Assembly (NCBI RefSeq): GCF_027257195.1
Contig: NZ_JAPDFS010000003.1
Span: forward strand, 393,018 to 457,017
Direction of reading: 5' to 3'
Length of the DNA: 64,000 nucleotides
DNA from: Halorubrum sp. F4
GTDB taxonomy: Archaea; Halobacteriota; Halobacteria; Halobacteriales; Haloferacaceae
Made by a program: the position numbers and the translations under genes. Below the pieces are notes generated by a model. That model did not search any database. It saw only the letters and a list, made by a program, of their open reading frames with translations, and was not told where the DNA came from. Within the stretch, counting starts at the first letter, position 1; the number at the start of each line of letters is the position of its first letter. Positions 10,201 to 19,339 of this stretch are shown one piece after another.

Positions 10201-13200
10201 CGTCTTCGGTTCCTGGGCGCCGCTGCCCGACACGCGGATCGGCGCGGGAGGCGCCCCGGACGAGGCGGGCACGCCGCCGACCGCGAACACGAAACTCCGG
10301 CTCTGGTCCGTCAACCCGTACGACTACGGGCGGAACACGGGCGGCGCGTGGGAGGAGGGGATCGACCGCCTCCTCGGTACGTACCCGTGTTACGCCGACG
10401 GCCGGTGCTTCCGGCTCGCCGGCACCGAGGTGGGCGAGGAGCTGGTCCGTGAGACGGCCGACGAGGTGACGGTCACCCACGAGGAGGAGGGATGGCCCGC
10501 GTTCGTCTCGAACACGACCGGCGCGCTCCCGTCGGTCGCGACGCTCCCGACGGACGAGGGTACGTTCGAGGCGCTGACGTACGCCGGCCCCAGCCGAAAG
10601 GACGGCGGCGGCGCGACGCGGTCGGTGGTGGTGGATCTCGACGGGAGCCATCGATCCGTCGAGGTCACGCTCGTGCTCCGGCGGGATCACACACACCTCA
10701 CCGCGACCGCGTACGGTCACGGGGTCGTCGAGGACACGGACATCCGTTCGGTCCCGCAAGAGGTCTTCGACCTCCGGCCAGACGAGGACGACCACGTCGC
10801 CAAGGCCGAACCGATCGGCTTCGAGCGACACACGGTCACGTTCGACACCGAGCCGGGGATCGACCGGGTCGTGTTGACCTCGACCGGCACCTTCGGGATC
10901 GTCGAGGTCTGTCAGGCGACCGTCCCGATCGGAACCCTGGGAGCCGGCGGCGTCGAAGGCGCCGCACACGTGCGGGACCGACTCGATCGATGGAGCGACG
11001 AGCCACACGTACTGGAGCCGAACGAGCGGTATCGGCTCGTGGTCGACACCGTCGTCGAGGCCCGTGGCGTCGCCGGCGGACCGCTCGCCGACTTCGAGCA
11101 CCGCTGGCCCGACGACGGGACGATGCGGGAGGTCGCGTACTTCGAGACGAGCGGGCCGCCGGCGCTCGCGGACGTGAGCACGCCCCTGACACCCGGCGGC
11201 AACGGCGGGAACGGTACCGACGTGGACGAGGTGCGCTCGTTCGACACGCTCTCGCGATACGTCGAGGGGAGCGTCCCGGAGAGCGTGACCCCCGACGGGG
11301 AGCGTCCGTCGACGCCACGGCCGGTGTACCGCGCCTACGACGTCGGCGTCAGGTTCGGGGAGGCGTACGTCGAGACGCTGTACGCGATGGCCGACCGCGA
11401 CCTTCGACTCCAGGTGTACGACGCGGACGACCGGCCGGTCCGGGACGTCGACGGGCGGCTCGGCTCGGCCAGATGGGGCAAGGCGGGGAGCCGCGCGCTG
11501 AAGCGACACGACCGGACGTGGCTCTCCAGGGTCGCCGAGGAGTGTGGCGGCGTCGACGAGGAGACGCTTCCGCACGAGGACGTCCTCGAGGAGCGGGACC
11601 CGCGGCTCGTGTTCGACCCGGACGCGACGCTCGAGGCCCGGCTCGTTCCGGCACTCCTGCATGAGACGTTCGACGGCGGGAGCGATCGGTGGTCCGTGAC
11701 CGGCACCGCCGACGTGACCACCGACGGCCACGACGGCCGCGACGGCGACGCCGCGACGGTGACGTCGACGGTAGACGGCGAGGCGACCCTCGCCCTCGAC
11801 GACGACGCGGACCTCGGCGTCCTCTCGCCGAACGACGACGCCGTGTGGTTCCGCGGCGACCGCGAGCGCCCCGACGGAACCTATCGGATCGTCGGCGTGG
11901 ACGCGACCGACGGGACCGTCACGCTGGCGGGCGTTCCGGACCTGGGCGACGACGGCACCTGGCGGATCGCTCCCGAACGCCGGGTGGAGCTGTCGTCGGC
12001 CGTCGGCGCGGACGCCACGGTGCGTCTCACGGACGCGCCCGGCGACTCGTCGCCGGCGACGTGGGACGACTACGCCGTGACGACGAACCTCCGGTTCACG
12101 GGCGGCGCGAGCGGCACGGCCGGCGTCGTCGTCCGCGACGCCCCCGACGCGGGCCGCGGCTATCGGTTCGAGGTCGACGCGGACGAGGACGTCTACCGGC
12201 TCGTTCGTCTCGACGGTGACGCGTCGACGACGCTCGCGTCGACCGACGCGCCGCCGATCGAGGACGGCATGGACGTCGGCCTCCGCATACAGGTCATCGG
12301 CCGTCGGGTGGACGTCTTCGTCGACGACGAGCCGACGTTCGTCGTCGACGATCCGGACCCGTTGGGGCCGGGCGGCGTCGCCGTCCGCCTCGCGGACGTT
12401 CAGGGCCTCGTCGTGCCCGAGGTGCTCGTCGAGGGATTCGACACCGGGTCACCCGTCGCGTACCGGTTCCCGTTCACGACCTCGCTTTTCGCCGACTTCG
12501 TCCATCAGGTCCACAGCTTCCCGGGGGAGACGTTCGAGGTCGCCTCCGAAGCCGCGCTCGAGGCGGTTCCCGTGGACACGCCCGAGGCTGCGGTCCCGCT
12601 TCCGGACGCCGATCCGGACCCGCCGGGGGAGGCGGAGGCCCGGGCGTACGATCGCGTCTTCCACGCGTTGACGCCAGGCGATCGACCGTCGATCGACGGG
12701 CTCGACGCCACGTGGCTCCTCGACGGGGACGCGCCGACCGCGCTCCTCGTGCGCAGCCCGGAACCGATCGACTGGACGCGGACGACCGCGGCGGTGAGCT
12801 GTAGCGAGACGGCGCTCCCGCCGGAGACCGAACCCGACGTGACGAAGGTGACGGACGTGCGGTACGGGGCGCCAGAGTCGAGCGCGGACGACGGGGAAGC
12901 CACGGCGGACGGGGACGGGAGCGTCGAAGTGCTCTTCGCCGAAACGGAACCTCCCGAGGGACACGTCGTCGAACGACGGCTGACCGGCGAGGAGGGGTTC
13001 ACCCCCGAGCCCGTCGGCGAGGGGATCGACGACGAGTTCCTCGACCGGAGCGTCCTCGCCCCCTACCGACGGGTCCCCACCCCGGAGCCCGGAGACGTCG
13101 GCGACCTGCCGACGCCGGGGGACCCGTTCGACGGGTTCGTGGGCGAGATCCTGCCGCCCGACGTCGACCCGGACGGGCCGATCCCGGGCTCCGTCCCGGA

Positions 13201-15178
13201 CGGCCCGTTTTTCGATCCGAGCGTCGATCCGGACGGTCCGAACGTCGGCCCGGACGCCCCGGACAGCGACCCGGACGCCCCGGACAGCGACCCGAGCGAC
13301 GGTTCATCCGCGTCGCGACCGTTCGACCCGGCGATCGACGACGACCGGCTCTCGGCCGTCTCCGAGCGGATCGGGCGGGCGCTCCGCGGTCGAAACGCCG
13401 ACGTCGAGGTGGACCCCGCGAACCCGCTGGCCGCGCTGGAGGCGGCGGCGGTCGATCCGGACCTCGTCGACGACGTCGGCCTCACCGACGAGGAGTACGA
13501 GCTTATCGAGGCGGCCGCCGCGGTTCGAGCGCCCGGAGACCGGGTACCCCCGCGTGAGGACCCCGCCGAGGGGTCGGTCCGGACCGCGTCGACGTCGTCC
13601 GAGGTCGCGTCGCTCGCGGCGGCGGCGGAAGGCGACGCCCGAACGCCCGATCCGGACGCGGAGTGGACCGTCGACGACGACGGCCTCTCGGCGAGCACCG
13701 AGGGCTGGACCGGGCTCGTTCGTCCCGTCGAGGAGACACCGAGCGTGTGGGAAACGACGGTCTCGCCGGGCGCGTCCGGACGGGCTGGGCTCCTCTTCCG
13801 CCTCCACGACGAGACCCACTACCACGCGGTCGCCGTCGGCGACGGTGAGGTCGCCCTCCAGCGTCGGACCGGCGACGGCGTCGAGGCCCTTCGGCGAGTG
13901 CCGTTCGAGCACGGGTCGGAGGCGGGTCCGCTGACGCTCCGCGTTCGTGCGGACGACACGACGCTGTGGGTCTCCGTCGACGACGTTCCGCTGTTCGGCG
14001 TCGACGACGAGTTCCCTGGCGGCGGTACAGCTGGGGTGTTCACCACCGCCGACGACGCGACGTTCACGTCGCTGTCGGTTCACTCGTCGGTCGCCGACGC
14101 ACGACTCCTGGCGGACGCGTTCGCGGAGGACGACCCGGTCGACGCGGACGGAACCGCCGAGAGCGACGCGTCCGAGGAACCGTACGCCTCCGGCGGGGAG
14201 GACGTCGCCGGCTGGCAGGTGGTCGACGAGCCGCCGTACACGACCCGTCACTCGCGCTGGCGCACCCGCGACGGCACGCTCGAACAGACGAGCAACCTGT
14301 ACGGCTTCGTCGGGAACCGCTTCCGACAGCCGGGGACGTACGCGGTGACCGGCGACGACGCGTGGAGCGACTACCGGCTCTTCGTTCGCCTCCGCTCCGA
14401 GGACGACGACGCGATCGGTGCCGTCTTCCGGTACCGTGGTCACGACGAGTTCTATCGGTTCTCGATGGACCACGAGCGCGGATACCGTCGACTCACCCGC
14501 CGTTCGAACGGTGAGACGACGGTGTTGTGGGCCGACGACGAGCCGTACGAGGTCGGTCGCGAGTACCTCCTCACGATCGACTGCGTGGACGACGAGATCG
14601 TCGGCTACCTCGACGGTGAACGGCTGTTCGCGGTCACCGACCCGGTCATCGACGCCGGGAGGGTCGGCGTCTACTGCCGGGCCAACGTCGGCGCGCGGTT
14701 CGAGGACGTCCGCGTCACCGCACCGGGAGACGGCTGGGTGCCGTACCACGTCTTCGAGTCGGAACCGGCGCTTCCGGCGGGCACCCGCGTCCGGATCGCC
14801 GAGCAGCCGCCGACGGACGCCGACCTGCCGGCAGGCGTGGTCGGTCGAGCGCGAAACGGGGACGCGGCCGGCCGGCTCCCGCCGACGCCGACGGCGTTCA
14901 GGCTGCGTGGCCCGCGGGGAACGGTCGGACACCGTCGAACCGTCCCGCCCGCGGACGCCTTCGATTCGTGTGAAGACGTGCGGGTAGTCCGGAGCGCGGA
15001 CGGCACCGGAACGGTGCTGTTTCCCGACGTCGACGACGACGTGAGCACGCTACGTCTGCGGTTGACGTATCGTCGCTCGATCGACGACGACGTCCGTACC
15101 CGGAACGGAAGCGACGAACCGGAGGAGACGGCCATCGACGTCCCACTGCCGCCGACGGCCGACGAGTCGGGGGAGTGA
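7208..15178 (+). CDS. Giant beta-rich protein with concanavalin-like domains (about 2656 aa)
   Basis: Function not recognised. The ATG at 7208 is chosen; a GTG at 7202, inside the end of the upstream gene, is the alternative. Residues about 1-900 consist of repeated beta-strand units, including a block with YGMGGLYAHNMEP followed by WYALSG near 8890-8990. The second half has at least three lectin/LamG-like jelly-roll domains, near residues 1486-1748, 2149-2296 and 2334-2505. These share a pattern of 'V.VRD....YRFEVD', 'VD.FVDDEP.F.V.D' and 'G.GGVAVR' or close variants. A proline- and aspartate-rich linker with DPDAPDS repeats is encoded at 13150-13310. There is no signal peptide, no membrane anchor and no catalytic motif that I can see. 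It is co-transcribed with the preceding giant gene. The architecture suggests a large extracellular or particle-associated binding protein; this is inference. Confidence 0.8.
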   Translation: MPTTRSSTADAEPLDELMADEFDPIGVSTDNLPDFLGEVLVDDYDYEDGEASVSLLVAGEPALSIPGSAGVTFVLGEPGTGETTVDATLIVDAEWELTIESVRLTARVDGDVLRPTPDEDGTRPEHLDVTTTVDVVVDHAWSLDVNGFEGVDLPPAEIGHTGVVIEATDVVLDVSPTGLSPAIADHDDFDGSSVDDGFVGLFVGDASVSFPDRWPVSGDVVLRGTAIGSGGLSGTIGYEPDVSFDPDAETYTGEGAGSLGDLAFAVTAVEVEFVQTALSTCSIAGELFVPYFDERVVVDLAFDMDGTLTARLVGLPDPGTESVGEVTDEDLVSLEVPGVAAFDVDSFGLVVAGDAEGVGVSVAGTLRPLVGEGGPDVDPGVDDLDLPTIEVPEITIDSDGEVDFEGSWIELPSQRSTELQGIEIEVTKLGFGTRDDGWRYVAFGGSIAIVEGIPAGASTEGLRVAWNPDGDGVEMTFDRIGVEFEVPDALAFSGSIAFDPADERYYGDVDLDLLALDTSISATLIVGRETGPDGEAFTFLGVSLDASLPAGIPLFSTGLSIYGMGGLYAHNMEPHRGDREWYALSGEADESWYHASGEPRVDDFDAQWRPSAGAFAFGAGVTLGTSADNGFALGSDLLLVIAFPGPVIMLEGRADVLSSGADVDAEGALRALAVLDGDAGNVTFGIDAAFTKRSADATLLDVRAGVEAHYDFADPSAWYLNLGRREPREDRVRAEALLFTAEGYLMIDADRVATGARAGYDESFEFGPLAVSFEAWVAGHVRLSWQPTHFSGEVLLHGSVELSAFGVGASITADAALGAEALDPFHLHGDVRVALETPWPLPDPEASVSLEWGPVPSPPPVPAPLDGVALGHERVTTRWPLPRSESLLTPDYATAGEGGENGDRLLGYDEGLPTPPDDGTVPPEDVPVVPPDVRPELTFSKSVIDDGDVGVNASTAGPEWRLVGDPTDDGPVEARYGLEDVSLERWDADAGGWVDDGPVFGSWAPLPDTRIGAGGAPDEAGTPPTANTKLRLWSVNPYDYGRNTGGAWEEGIDRLLGTYPCYADGRCFRLAGTEVGEELVRETADEVTVTHEEEGWPAFVSNTTGALPSVATLPTDEGTFEALTYAGPSRKDGGGATRSVVVDLDGSHRSVEVTLVLRRDHTHLTATAYGHGVVEDTDIRSVPQEVFDLRPDEDDHVAKAEPIGFERHTVTFDTEPGIDRVVLTSTGTFGIVEVCQATVPIGTLGAGGVEGAAHVRDRLDRWSDEPHVLEPNERYRLVVDTVVEARGVAGGPLADFEHRWPDDGTMREVAYFETSGPPALADVSTPLTPGGNGGNGTDVDEVRSFDTLSRYVEGSVPESVTPDGERPSTPRPVYRAYDVGVRFGEAYVETLYAMADRDLRLQVYDADDRPVRDVDGRLGSARWGKAGSRALKRHDRTWLSRVAEECGGVDEETLPHEDVLEERDPRLVFDPDATLEARLVPALLHETFDGGSDRWSVTGTADVTTDGHDGRDGDAATVTSTVDGEATLALDDDADLGVLSPNDDAVWFRGDRERPDGTYRIVGVDATDGTVTLAGVPDLGDDGTWRIAPERRVELSSAVGADATVRLTDAPGDSSPATWDDYAVTTNLRFTGGASGTAGVVVRDAPDAGRGYRFEVDADEDVYRLVRLDGDASTTLASTDAPPIEDGMDVGLRIQVIGRRVDVFVDDEPTFVVDDPDPLGPGGVAVRLADVQGLVVPEVLVEGFDTGSPVAYRFPFTTSLFADFVHQVHSFPGETFEVASEAALEAVPVDTPEAAVPLPDADPDPPGEAEARAYDRVFHALTPGDRPSIDGLDATWLLDGDAPTALLVRSPEPIDWTRTTAAVSCSETALPPETEPDVTKVTDVRYGAPESSADDGEATADGDGSVEVLFAETEPPEGHVVERRLTGEEGFTPEPVGEGIDDEFLDRSVLAPYRRVPTPEPGDVGDLPTPGDPFDGFVGEILPPDVDPDGPIPGSVPDGPFFDPSVDPDGPNVGPDAPDSDPDAPDSDPSDGSSASRPFDPAIDDDRLSAVSERIGRALRGRNADVEVDPANPLAALEAAAVDPDLVDDVGLTDEEYELIEAAAAVRAPGDRVPPREDPAEGSVRTASTSSEVASLAAAAEGDARTPDPDAEWTVDDDGLSASTEGWTGLVRPVEETPSVWETTVSPGASGRAGLLFRLHDETHYHAVAVGDGEVALQRRTGDGVEALRRVPFEHGSEAGPLTLRVRADDTTLWVSVDDVPLFGVDDEFPGGGTAGVFTTADDATFTSLSVHSSVADARLLADAFAEDDPVDADGTAESDASEEPYASGGEDVAGWQVVDEPPYTTRHSRWRTRDGTLEQTSNLYGFVGNRFRQPGTYAVTGDDAWSDYRLFVRLRSEDDDAIGAVFRYRGHDEFYRFSMDHERGYRRLTRRSNGETTVLWADDEPYEVGREYLLTIDCVDDEIVGYLDGERLFAVTDPVIDAGRVGVYCRANVGARFEDVRVTAPGDGWVPYHVFESEPALPAGTRVRIAEQPPTDADLPAGVVGRARNGDAAGRLPPTPTAFRLRGPRGTVGHRRTVPPADAFDSCEDVRVVRSADGTGTVLFPDVDDDVSTLRLRLTYRRSIDDDVRTRNGSDEPEETAIDVPLPPTADESGE

Positions 15179-15184
15179 GCGGGG

Positions 15185-15282
15185 GAGGCCGCCGCGGACG
15201 CGCTCGAACACCTCACGGAGCCGAGGTCGACTGGATCGTCGCCGGCGGCGTCGGCTTCGGCTTCGGACTGCCCGAAGAGTAG
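15185..15282 (+). pseudogene. Possible C-terminal remnant of a decayed small gene
   Basis: Two frames read like one peptide broken by a shift near 15220. Frame one gives EAAADALEHLTEP; the second gives EVDWIVAGGVGFGFGLPEE and a stop at 15280-15282. Both halves have protein-like composition, with an amphipathic helix followed by a glycine-rich hydrophobic end. No start codon was found. This could be chance in GC-rich DNA. Confidence 0.22.
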
Positions 15283-15298
15283 CGGCGGAGCCGATCCG

Positions 15299-15305
15299 TT
15301 ATATT
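15299..15305 (+). promoter_or_regulatory. TATA box of the M29 aminopeptidase gene
   Basis: TTATATT, about 25 bases before the ATG at 15327, consistent with a leaderless transcript and supporting that start codon. Confidence 0.6.
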
Positions 15306-15326
15306 CCCGGCACGCGAGCCCCACGC

Positions 15327-16460
15327 ATGGACGAACGCGTACGCGAACACGCGGAGGTGCTCGTCGACTGGAGCGCGCGGGTCGACCCGGGAGAACACGT
15401 CGTCGTGAGCGTCGCCGAGGACGCCCACGACCTCGGCGTCGCGGTCGCGGAGGCGCTCGGCGAACGGGGCGCGACCGTGACGACGCTGTACGGTTCCGAC
15501 GAGGTCTCCCGTGCCTACCTGAAGGGAGCCGAGGCGGGTGCCGAGGGCGGGACGCCCGACTTCGACGAGGACTCCGCGGTCGACCTGGCGATCTTCGAGG
15601 CTGCCGACGTCTACCTCCGGCTGGGCGGCGGCCGCAACACGGCCGCGACCGCGGACGTCGACCGCGAGACGCGTCAGGCCTACGCCAGAGCCAGAAAGGG
15701 CGTCCGGGAGGCGCGGATGGACACCGACTGGGTGTCGACGGTCCACCCCACCCGGAGCCTCGCCCAGCAGGCCGGGATGGCCCACGAGGAGTACGAGGAC
15801 TTCGTCTACGACGCGATCCTCCGCGACTGGGAGGAGTTGGCCGGAGAGATGGCCCACATGAAGGGAGTCCTCGACGACGGCGACGAGGTCCGGATCGTCA
15901 CCGAGCGTGAGGACGACCCCGACACCGACCTCCGGATGTCGATCGCGGGCCGGACCGCCGTCAACTCCGCGGCGTCCGTCGCGTACGACTCCCACAACCT
16001 GCCGAGCGGCGAGGTGTTCACCGCCCCCTACGACGCCGAGGGCGAGGTCTTCTTCGACGTGCCGATGACGATCGACGCGACCCGCGTCCGAAACGTCCGC
16101 CTCGTCTTCGAGGACGGCGAGGTGGTCGACTTCGCCGCGGAGGCGGGTGAGGACGCGCTCGCGAGCGTGCTCGAGACGGACCCCGGCGCGCGGCGGCTCG
16201 GTGAGTTAGGGATCGGGATGAACCGCGGGATCGACCGGTTCACCGACTCGATCCTCTTCGACGAGAAGATGGGGGACACGGTCCACCTCGCGCTCGGCCG
16301 CGCCTACGACGCCTGCCTGCCCGACGGGGAATCGGGCAACGAGAGCGCGGTCCACGTCGACATGATAAGCGACGTGAGCGCGGAGTCGACGATGAGCGTC
16401 GACGGCGAGGTCGTCCAGCGCGACGGGACCTTCCGGTGGGAGGACGGCTTCGAGGGATAA
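15327..16460 (+). CDS. Aminopeptidase, M29 (aminopeptidase T/II) family
   Basis: Cytoplasmic metal-dependent exopeptidase that removes N-terminal residues from peptides. At 377 residues it is close to the usual M29 length of about 370-410. Family landmarks are visible: NLPSGEVFTAPYD, carrying a metal-ligand glutamate; NRGIDRFTDSILFDEKMGDTVHLALGRAYD, with the conserved histidine, encoded around 16225-16310; and a C-terminal VHVDMISD. The TATA box 25 bases upstream supports the ATG start. It is transcribed alone and converges on the lactate oxidation genes. It is one of two peptidases in the first 17 kb, but the two are not linked in one operon. Confidence 0.88.
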   Translation: MDERVREHAEVLVDWSARVDPGEHVVVSVAEDAHDLGVAVAEALGERGATVTTLYGSDEVSRAYLKGAEAGAEGGTPDFDEDSAVDLAIFEAADVYLRLGGGRNTAATADVDRETRQAYARARKGVREARMDTDWVSTVHPTRSLAQQAGMAHEEYEDFVYDAILRDWEELAGEMAHMKGVLDDGDEVRIVTEREDDPDTDLRMSIAGRTAVNSAASVAYDSHNLPSGEVFTAPYDAEGEVFFDVPMTIDATRVRNVRLVFEDGEVVDFAAEAGEDALASVLETDPGARRLGELGIGMNRGIDRFTDSILFDEKMGDTVHLALGRAYDACLPDGESGNESAVHVDMISDVSAESTMSVDGEVVQRDGTFRWEDGFEG

Positions 16461-16511
16461 CGCGGGATTCGGGGACCGAATCGGGTGCCAATCCGAAGTG
16501 GAGCCGGGCGA

Positions 16512-18746
16512 CTACCGCGCGTCGAGCAGCCGAACCGGGTGTGTCGGTCGGCGTGCCAGCAGCGCGTCGAGCTGTTCGAGACACGACGTGCCGCTGGCGA
16601 CGACGGTTCGGTCCGCGGCGTCGTCCGTCGTGAACTGGTCGGCGAGCGTCCCGCCCACGTCGACGCTGAGCTCGTAGTACTCCGACTTGTAGCCGAAGCT
16701 CCCGGCCATGCCACAACACTCCACGTCCGAGGTCGCGACGTCGAACCCGCAGTCCTCCAGGACCGCCAGCGTGTAGGGTTCGAGGTCGAGCGTGCGCTGC
16801 TGGCAGTGGCTGTGATAGGCGATCCGCTCGCCGTTCCCGTCGGCGAGCACGTCGACGCTCGCGCCGTTCTCCAGCAACCCGTAGACGTACTCCATGACCT
16901 CGTAGCTGTCCTCCTTCAGCGCCGTGTACTCGTCCTCGGGGAGGAGCCGTTCGTACTCCCGATGGAACATAGCGAGGTCCGACGGCTCGATCACGACGAC
17001 GTCGCGGCCCGCGGCGACGGCGGGCGAGAGCGCCTCGTAGACGGCCTCGGCGTTGGCTCGGGCGGTCGCCACCATCCCCTGTGAGAGCGGCGCTCGCCCG
17101 CTCTCGCCGGCGGATGGGACGTCGACGTGGACGTCGATCGACTCGAGGACTCGGACAGCCGCCTTCCCCCGTTCGGTCCGCACGTAGTTCGTGTACGCGT
17201 CGGGGTAGAGCGCGACCCGGCGACGCGCCTCCTCGGGGTCCACGCGCGACCCGCGCGTCTCGAACCACTCGACGAGCGACTCGCGCTCGAACGCCGGGAG
17301 CTCGCGACGGGCGTCGACGCCGAGGGTTCGCTCCATCACCGAGCGGGCGACGTCGGTTCGGGCGACCCGGTTCGAGAGCGGCGCGAACGCCGACCCGAGT
17401 CTCGCGAGCGCGTCGAAGTTGCCGAACAGCCGCTTCTGGAGGTCGATCCCGCCGGGCTCCTCGTCCGGGGTGAGCCCCTCGACGAGGAAGTCGAGGTCGC
17501 CGTCCGTTCCTCGATTGATGCGGTCGCGGACGACGGTGTTGATCCACGGGATGTCGATCTTCACCGGACACCCGTTCACACACCGGCTACACCCCGTACA
17601 GAGGTCGTTGAACTCGGCGGCGCTCTCCTGCCCGTGGACGCCCGCCTCCCAGCCGGTGGCGATGCCGCCGGAGTACGTCTCGCCGCCGAAGGCATGCCCG
17701 CCGACGTGCTGGAAGTTCGCACACGAGTTCGCACACGCCGAACACCGGATACAGTACAGCGTCTCCCTGAGGTCGTCGTCCTCGCGCATCGCCATGCGGC
17801 CGTTGTCGATGAGCACGAGGTGGAACTCGCGGTCGCCGCCCGACTCGAGTTCGCGGCCGTCGAGGGGGTCGGAGCCGCCGCTGCCTCCACCACCTCCGCC
17901 GCCTCCGCTGCCGAAGGTCGGCGAGTCGCCCGGCGGCGTGAGAAGCGAGAGGTAGGAGGTGACGTCCTGTCCGGTCCCCGACCGGCCGATGAGTTCGACG
18001 AACGGCTGGAGGTCCTCGACGCGGGGAACGACCTTCTCGACGCCCGCGACCGCGACGTGGGTGTTCGTGGCCTGCACGCACTTGCGGGCGTTTCCCTCGC
18101 TCGTGACCAACGCGAGCGTGCCGGTGTCCGCCGTGACGAAGTTCGCGCCGGTCATGCCGACCTCGGCGTCCAGGATCCGCTCGCCGAGGTACTCGCGGGC
18201 GAACCGCGTCAGCTCCTCGGCGGTCTCGAGGGGCTCGTCGGGGTCGAACACCTCGTTGAACAGGTCGGCGATCTCCTCGCGGGACTTGTGGATGGCAGGG
18301 GCGACGATGTGCGAGGGAGCCTCCTCCGCGATCTGGAGGACGAACTCGGCGAGGTCGGTCTCCCAGACCTCCGCGCCGCTCGCCTCGAGCGCGTCGTTCA
18401 CCTCGATCTCCTCCGTGGTCATCGACTTCGATTTCACCACGTTCCGGCCGTCGACGACCTCCGAGACGTATCGGTTCGCGTCGGCGGCGTCCTCGGCGAC
18501 GTAGACGGTGCCGCCGTTGGCCTCGATCGTCTCGGTGAGCCGGTCGAGGAGTTCCGGGAGCCGTTCGATCGCGTCCTCCTTGATCGATCTCGCCTCGTCC
18601 TTGAGGGATTCGTAGTCGTCGAGCTTCGCGACCGACTCGTATCGCCCCTCGTTGAACACCCGCGTGTTCTCGTGGACGCTGTCGCCCTCGGTGTCGAGGA
18701 GGTGGCGGATGCGCTCGGCCTTCCGCCGGCGGTCGTCGACGCTCAT
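16512..18746 (-). CDS. lutB: LutB-type iron-sulfur protein fused to a LutA/GlcF-like cysteine-rich domain
   Basis: Part of a probable L-lactate dehydrogenase (quinone-linked) complex. The N-terminal LUD domain (residues about 20-270) includes YVAEDAADANRYV and GMTGANFVTADTGTLALV. It is joined through a glycine-serine linker (about residues 280-293) to a ferredoxin region with two CxxCxxCxxxC clusters, CIRCSACANSC (from residue 332) and CTGCSRCVNGC. The C-terminal half ends in a CCG domain with HSHCQQRTL and VECCGMAGSFG, as in LutA or heterodisulfide reductase subunits. At 744 residues this is longer than bacterial LutB (about 475), because the LutA-like half is fused. The ATG abuts the stop of lutC with no gap, so the two are co-translated. 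The substrate is inferred from the family. Confidence 0.85.
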   Translation of the reverse strand: MSVDDRRRKAERIRHLLDTEGDSVHENTRVFNEGRYESVAKLDDYESLKDEARSIKEDAIERLPELLDRLTETIEANGGTVYVAEDAADANRYVSEVVDGRNVVKSKSMTTEEIEVNDALEASGAEVWETDLAEFVLQIAEEAPSHIVAPAIHKSREEIADLFNEVFDPDEPLETAEELTRFAREYLGERILDAEVGMTGANFVTADTGTLALVTSEGNARKCVQATNTHVAVAGVEKVVPRVEDLQPFVELIGRSGTGQDVTSYLSLLTPPGDSPTFGSGGGGGGGGSGGSDPLDGRELESGGDREFHLVLIDNGRMAMREDDDLRETLYCIRCSACANSCANFQHVGGHAFGGETYSGGIATGWEAGVHGQESAAEFNDLCTGCSRCVNGCPVKIDIPWINTVVRDRINRGTDGDLDFLVEGLTPDEEPGGIDLQKRLFGNFDALARLGSAFAPLSNRVARTDVARSVMERTLGVDARRELPAFERESLVEWFETRGSRVDPEEARRRVALYPDAYTNYVRTERGKAAVRVLESIDVHVDVPSAGESGRAPLSQGMVATARANAEAVYEALSPAVAAGRDVVVIEPSDLAMFHREYERLLPEDEYTALKEDSYEVMEYVYGLLENGASVDVLADGNGERIAYHSHCQQRTLDLEPYTLAVLEDCGFDVATSDVECCGMAGSFGYKSEYYELSVDVGGTLADQFTTDDAADRTVVASGTSCLEQLDALLARRPTHPVRLLDAR

Positions 18747-19253
18747 CTACGCGTCCTCCAGGAGCACGACCGTGACCGCCATCGGCCCGTGGGCCCCCGT
18801 CACGAGCGAGCCCATGTCGGCGGTGGCGCTCGGTCCGGTCGCGATGACGGCCCGTCCGGTGCCGCCGCGGATGTCCTCGGCCAATCGATCGAACGCCGCG
18901 TCCATGTCCGGGAGGACGTCGCTCGCGGCGACGACGGCGACGTGTTCGTCGGCGTAGAGGCTCACCGGTTCCTCGCCGGCGGGTCCGCCCTGAACGACCA
19001 CGGAGCCGTAGTCGGCGATCCCGTACCCGGCGGCGGTGACGCCGGTCCTCGCGGCCTCGAGGTCCGCCACCGTCGGGTTCGTCTCCACGTCGGCCGGCAG
19101 GGAGACGTCCGCGAACGGGAGCGGCGTGCCGACCGCGGGCGCGTCGAGAAGCGGGGCGAGCGTCGACTCGAATTCCTCAGTGCTCGTCCGAACGAGTTCG
19201 ACCCCGATCTCGGTAAGCGACGACTCGAAGGTCGAGAGCGGTTCCGTTGACAT
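18747..19253 (-). CDS. lutC: LutC-type LUD domain protein
   Basis: A 168-residue single-domain LUD protein, the third part of the lactate utilisation system LutABC. The domain spans most of the chain, with recognisable DYGSVVVQGG and VIATGPSATADMGSLVTGAHGPMAV near the C-terminus, the latter matching the conserved GPS-TADIE-like region. It is the first gene of a two-gene minus-strand unit with the fused lutB/lutA gene, and its stop directly precedes that gene's start. Only a weak TATA-like stretch is seen upstream, near 19265-19275. The family call is good; lactate as substrate is inferred. Confidence 0.82.
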   Translation of the reverse strand: MSTEPLSTFESSLTEIGVELVRTSTEEFESTLAPLLDAPAVGTPLPFADVSLPADVETNPTVADLEAARTGVTAAGYGIADYGSVVVQGGPAGEEPVSLYADEHVAVVAASDVLPDMDAAFDRLAEDIRGGTGRAVIATGPSATADMGSLVTGAHGPMAVTVVLLEDA

Positions 19254-19339
19254 GTGCTATCAGTTCACTAAACGGCCTAATGGGCGTTTCCCTCCCGCAC
19301 CGGCACGAAAAGCGAGGCCGAACTACGCCGCCGTCCGCC

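Noticed and set aside
3258-14932. Several long antisense frames (200 to 680 residues) opposite the giant genes
   Set aside because: Composition is basic and arginine-rich, unlike halophile proteins, and the sense strand has clear acidic domains.
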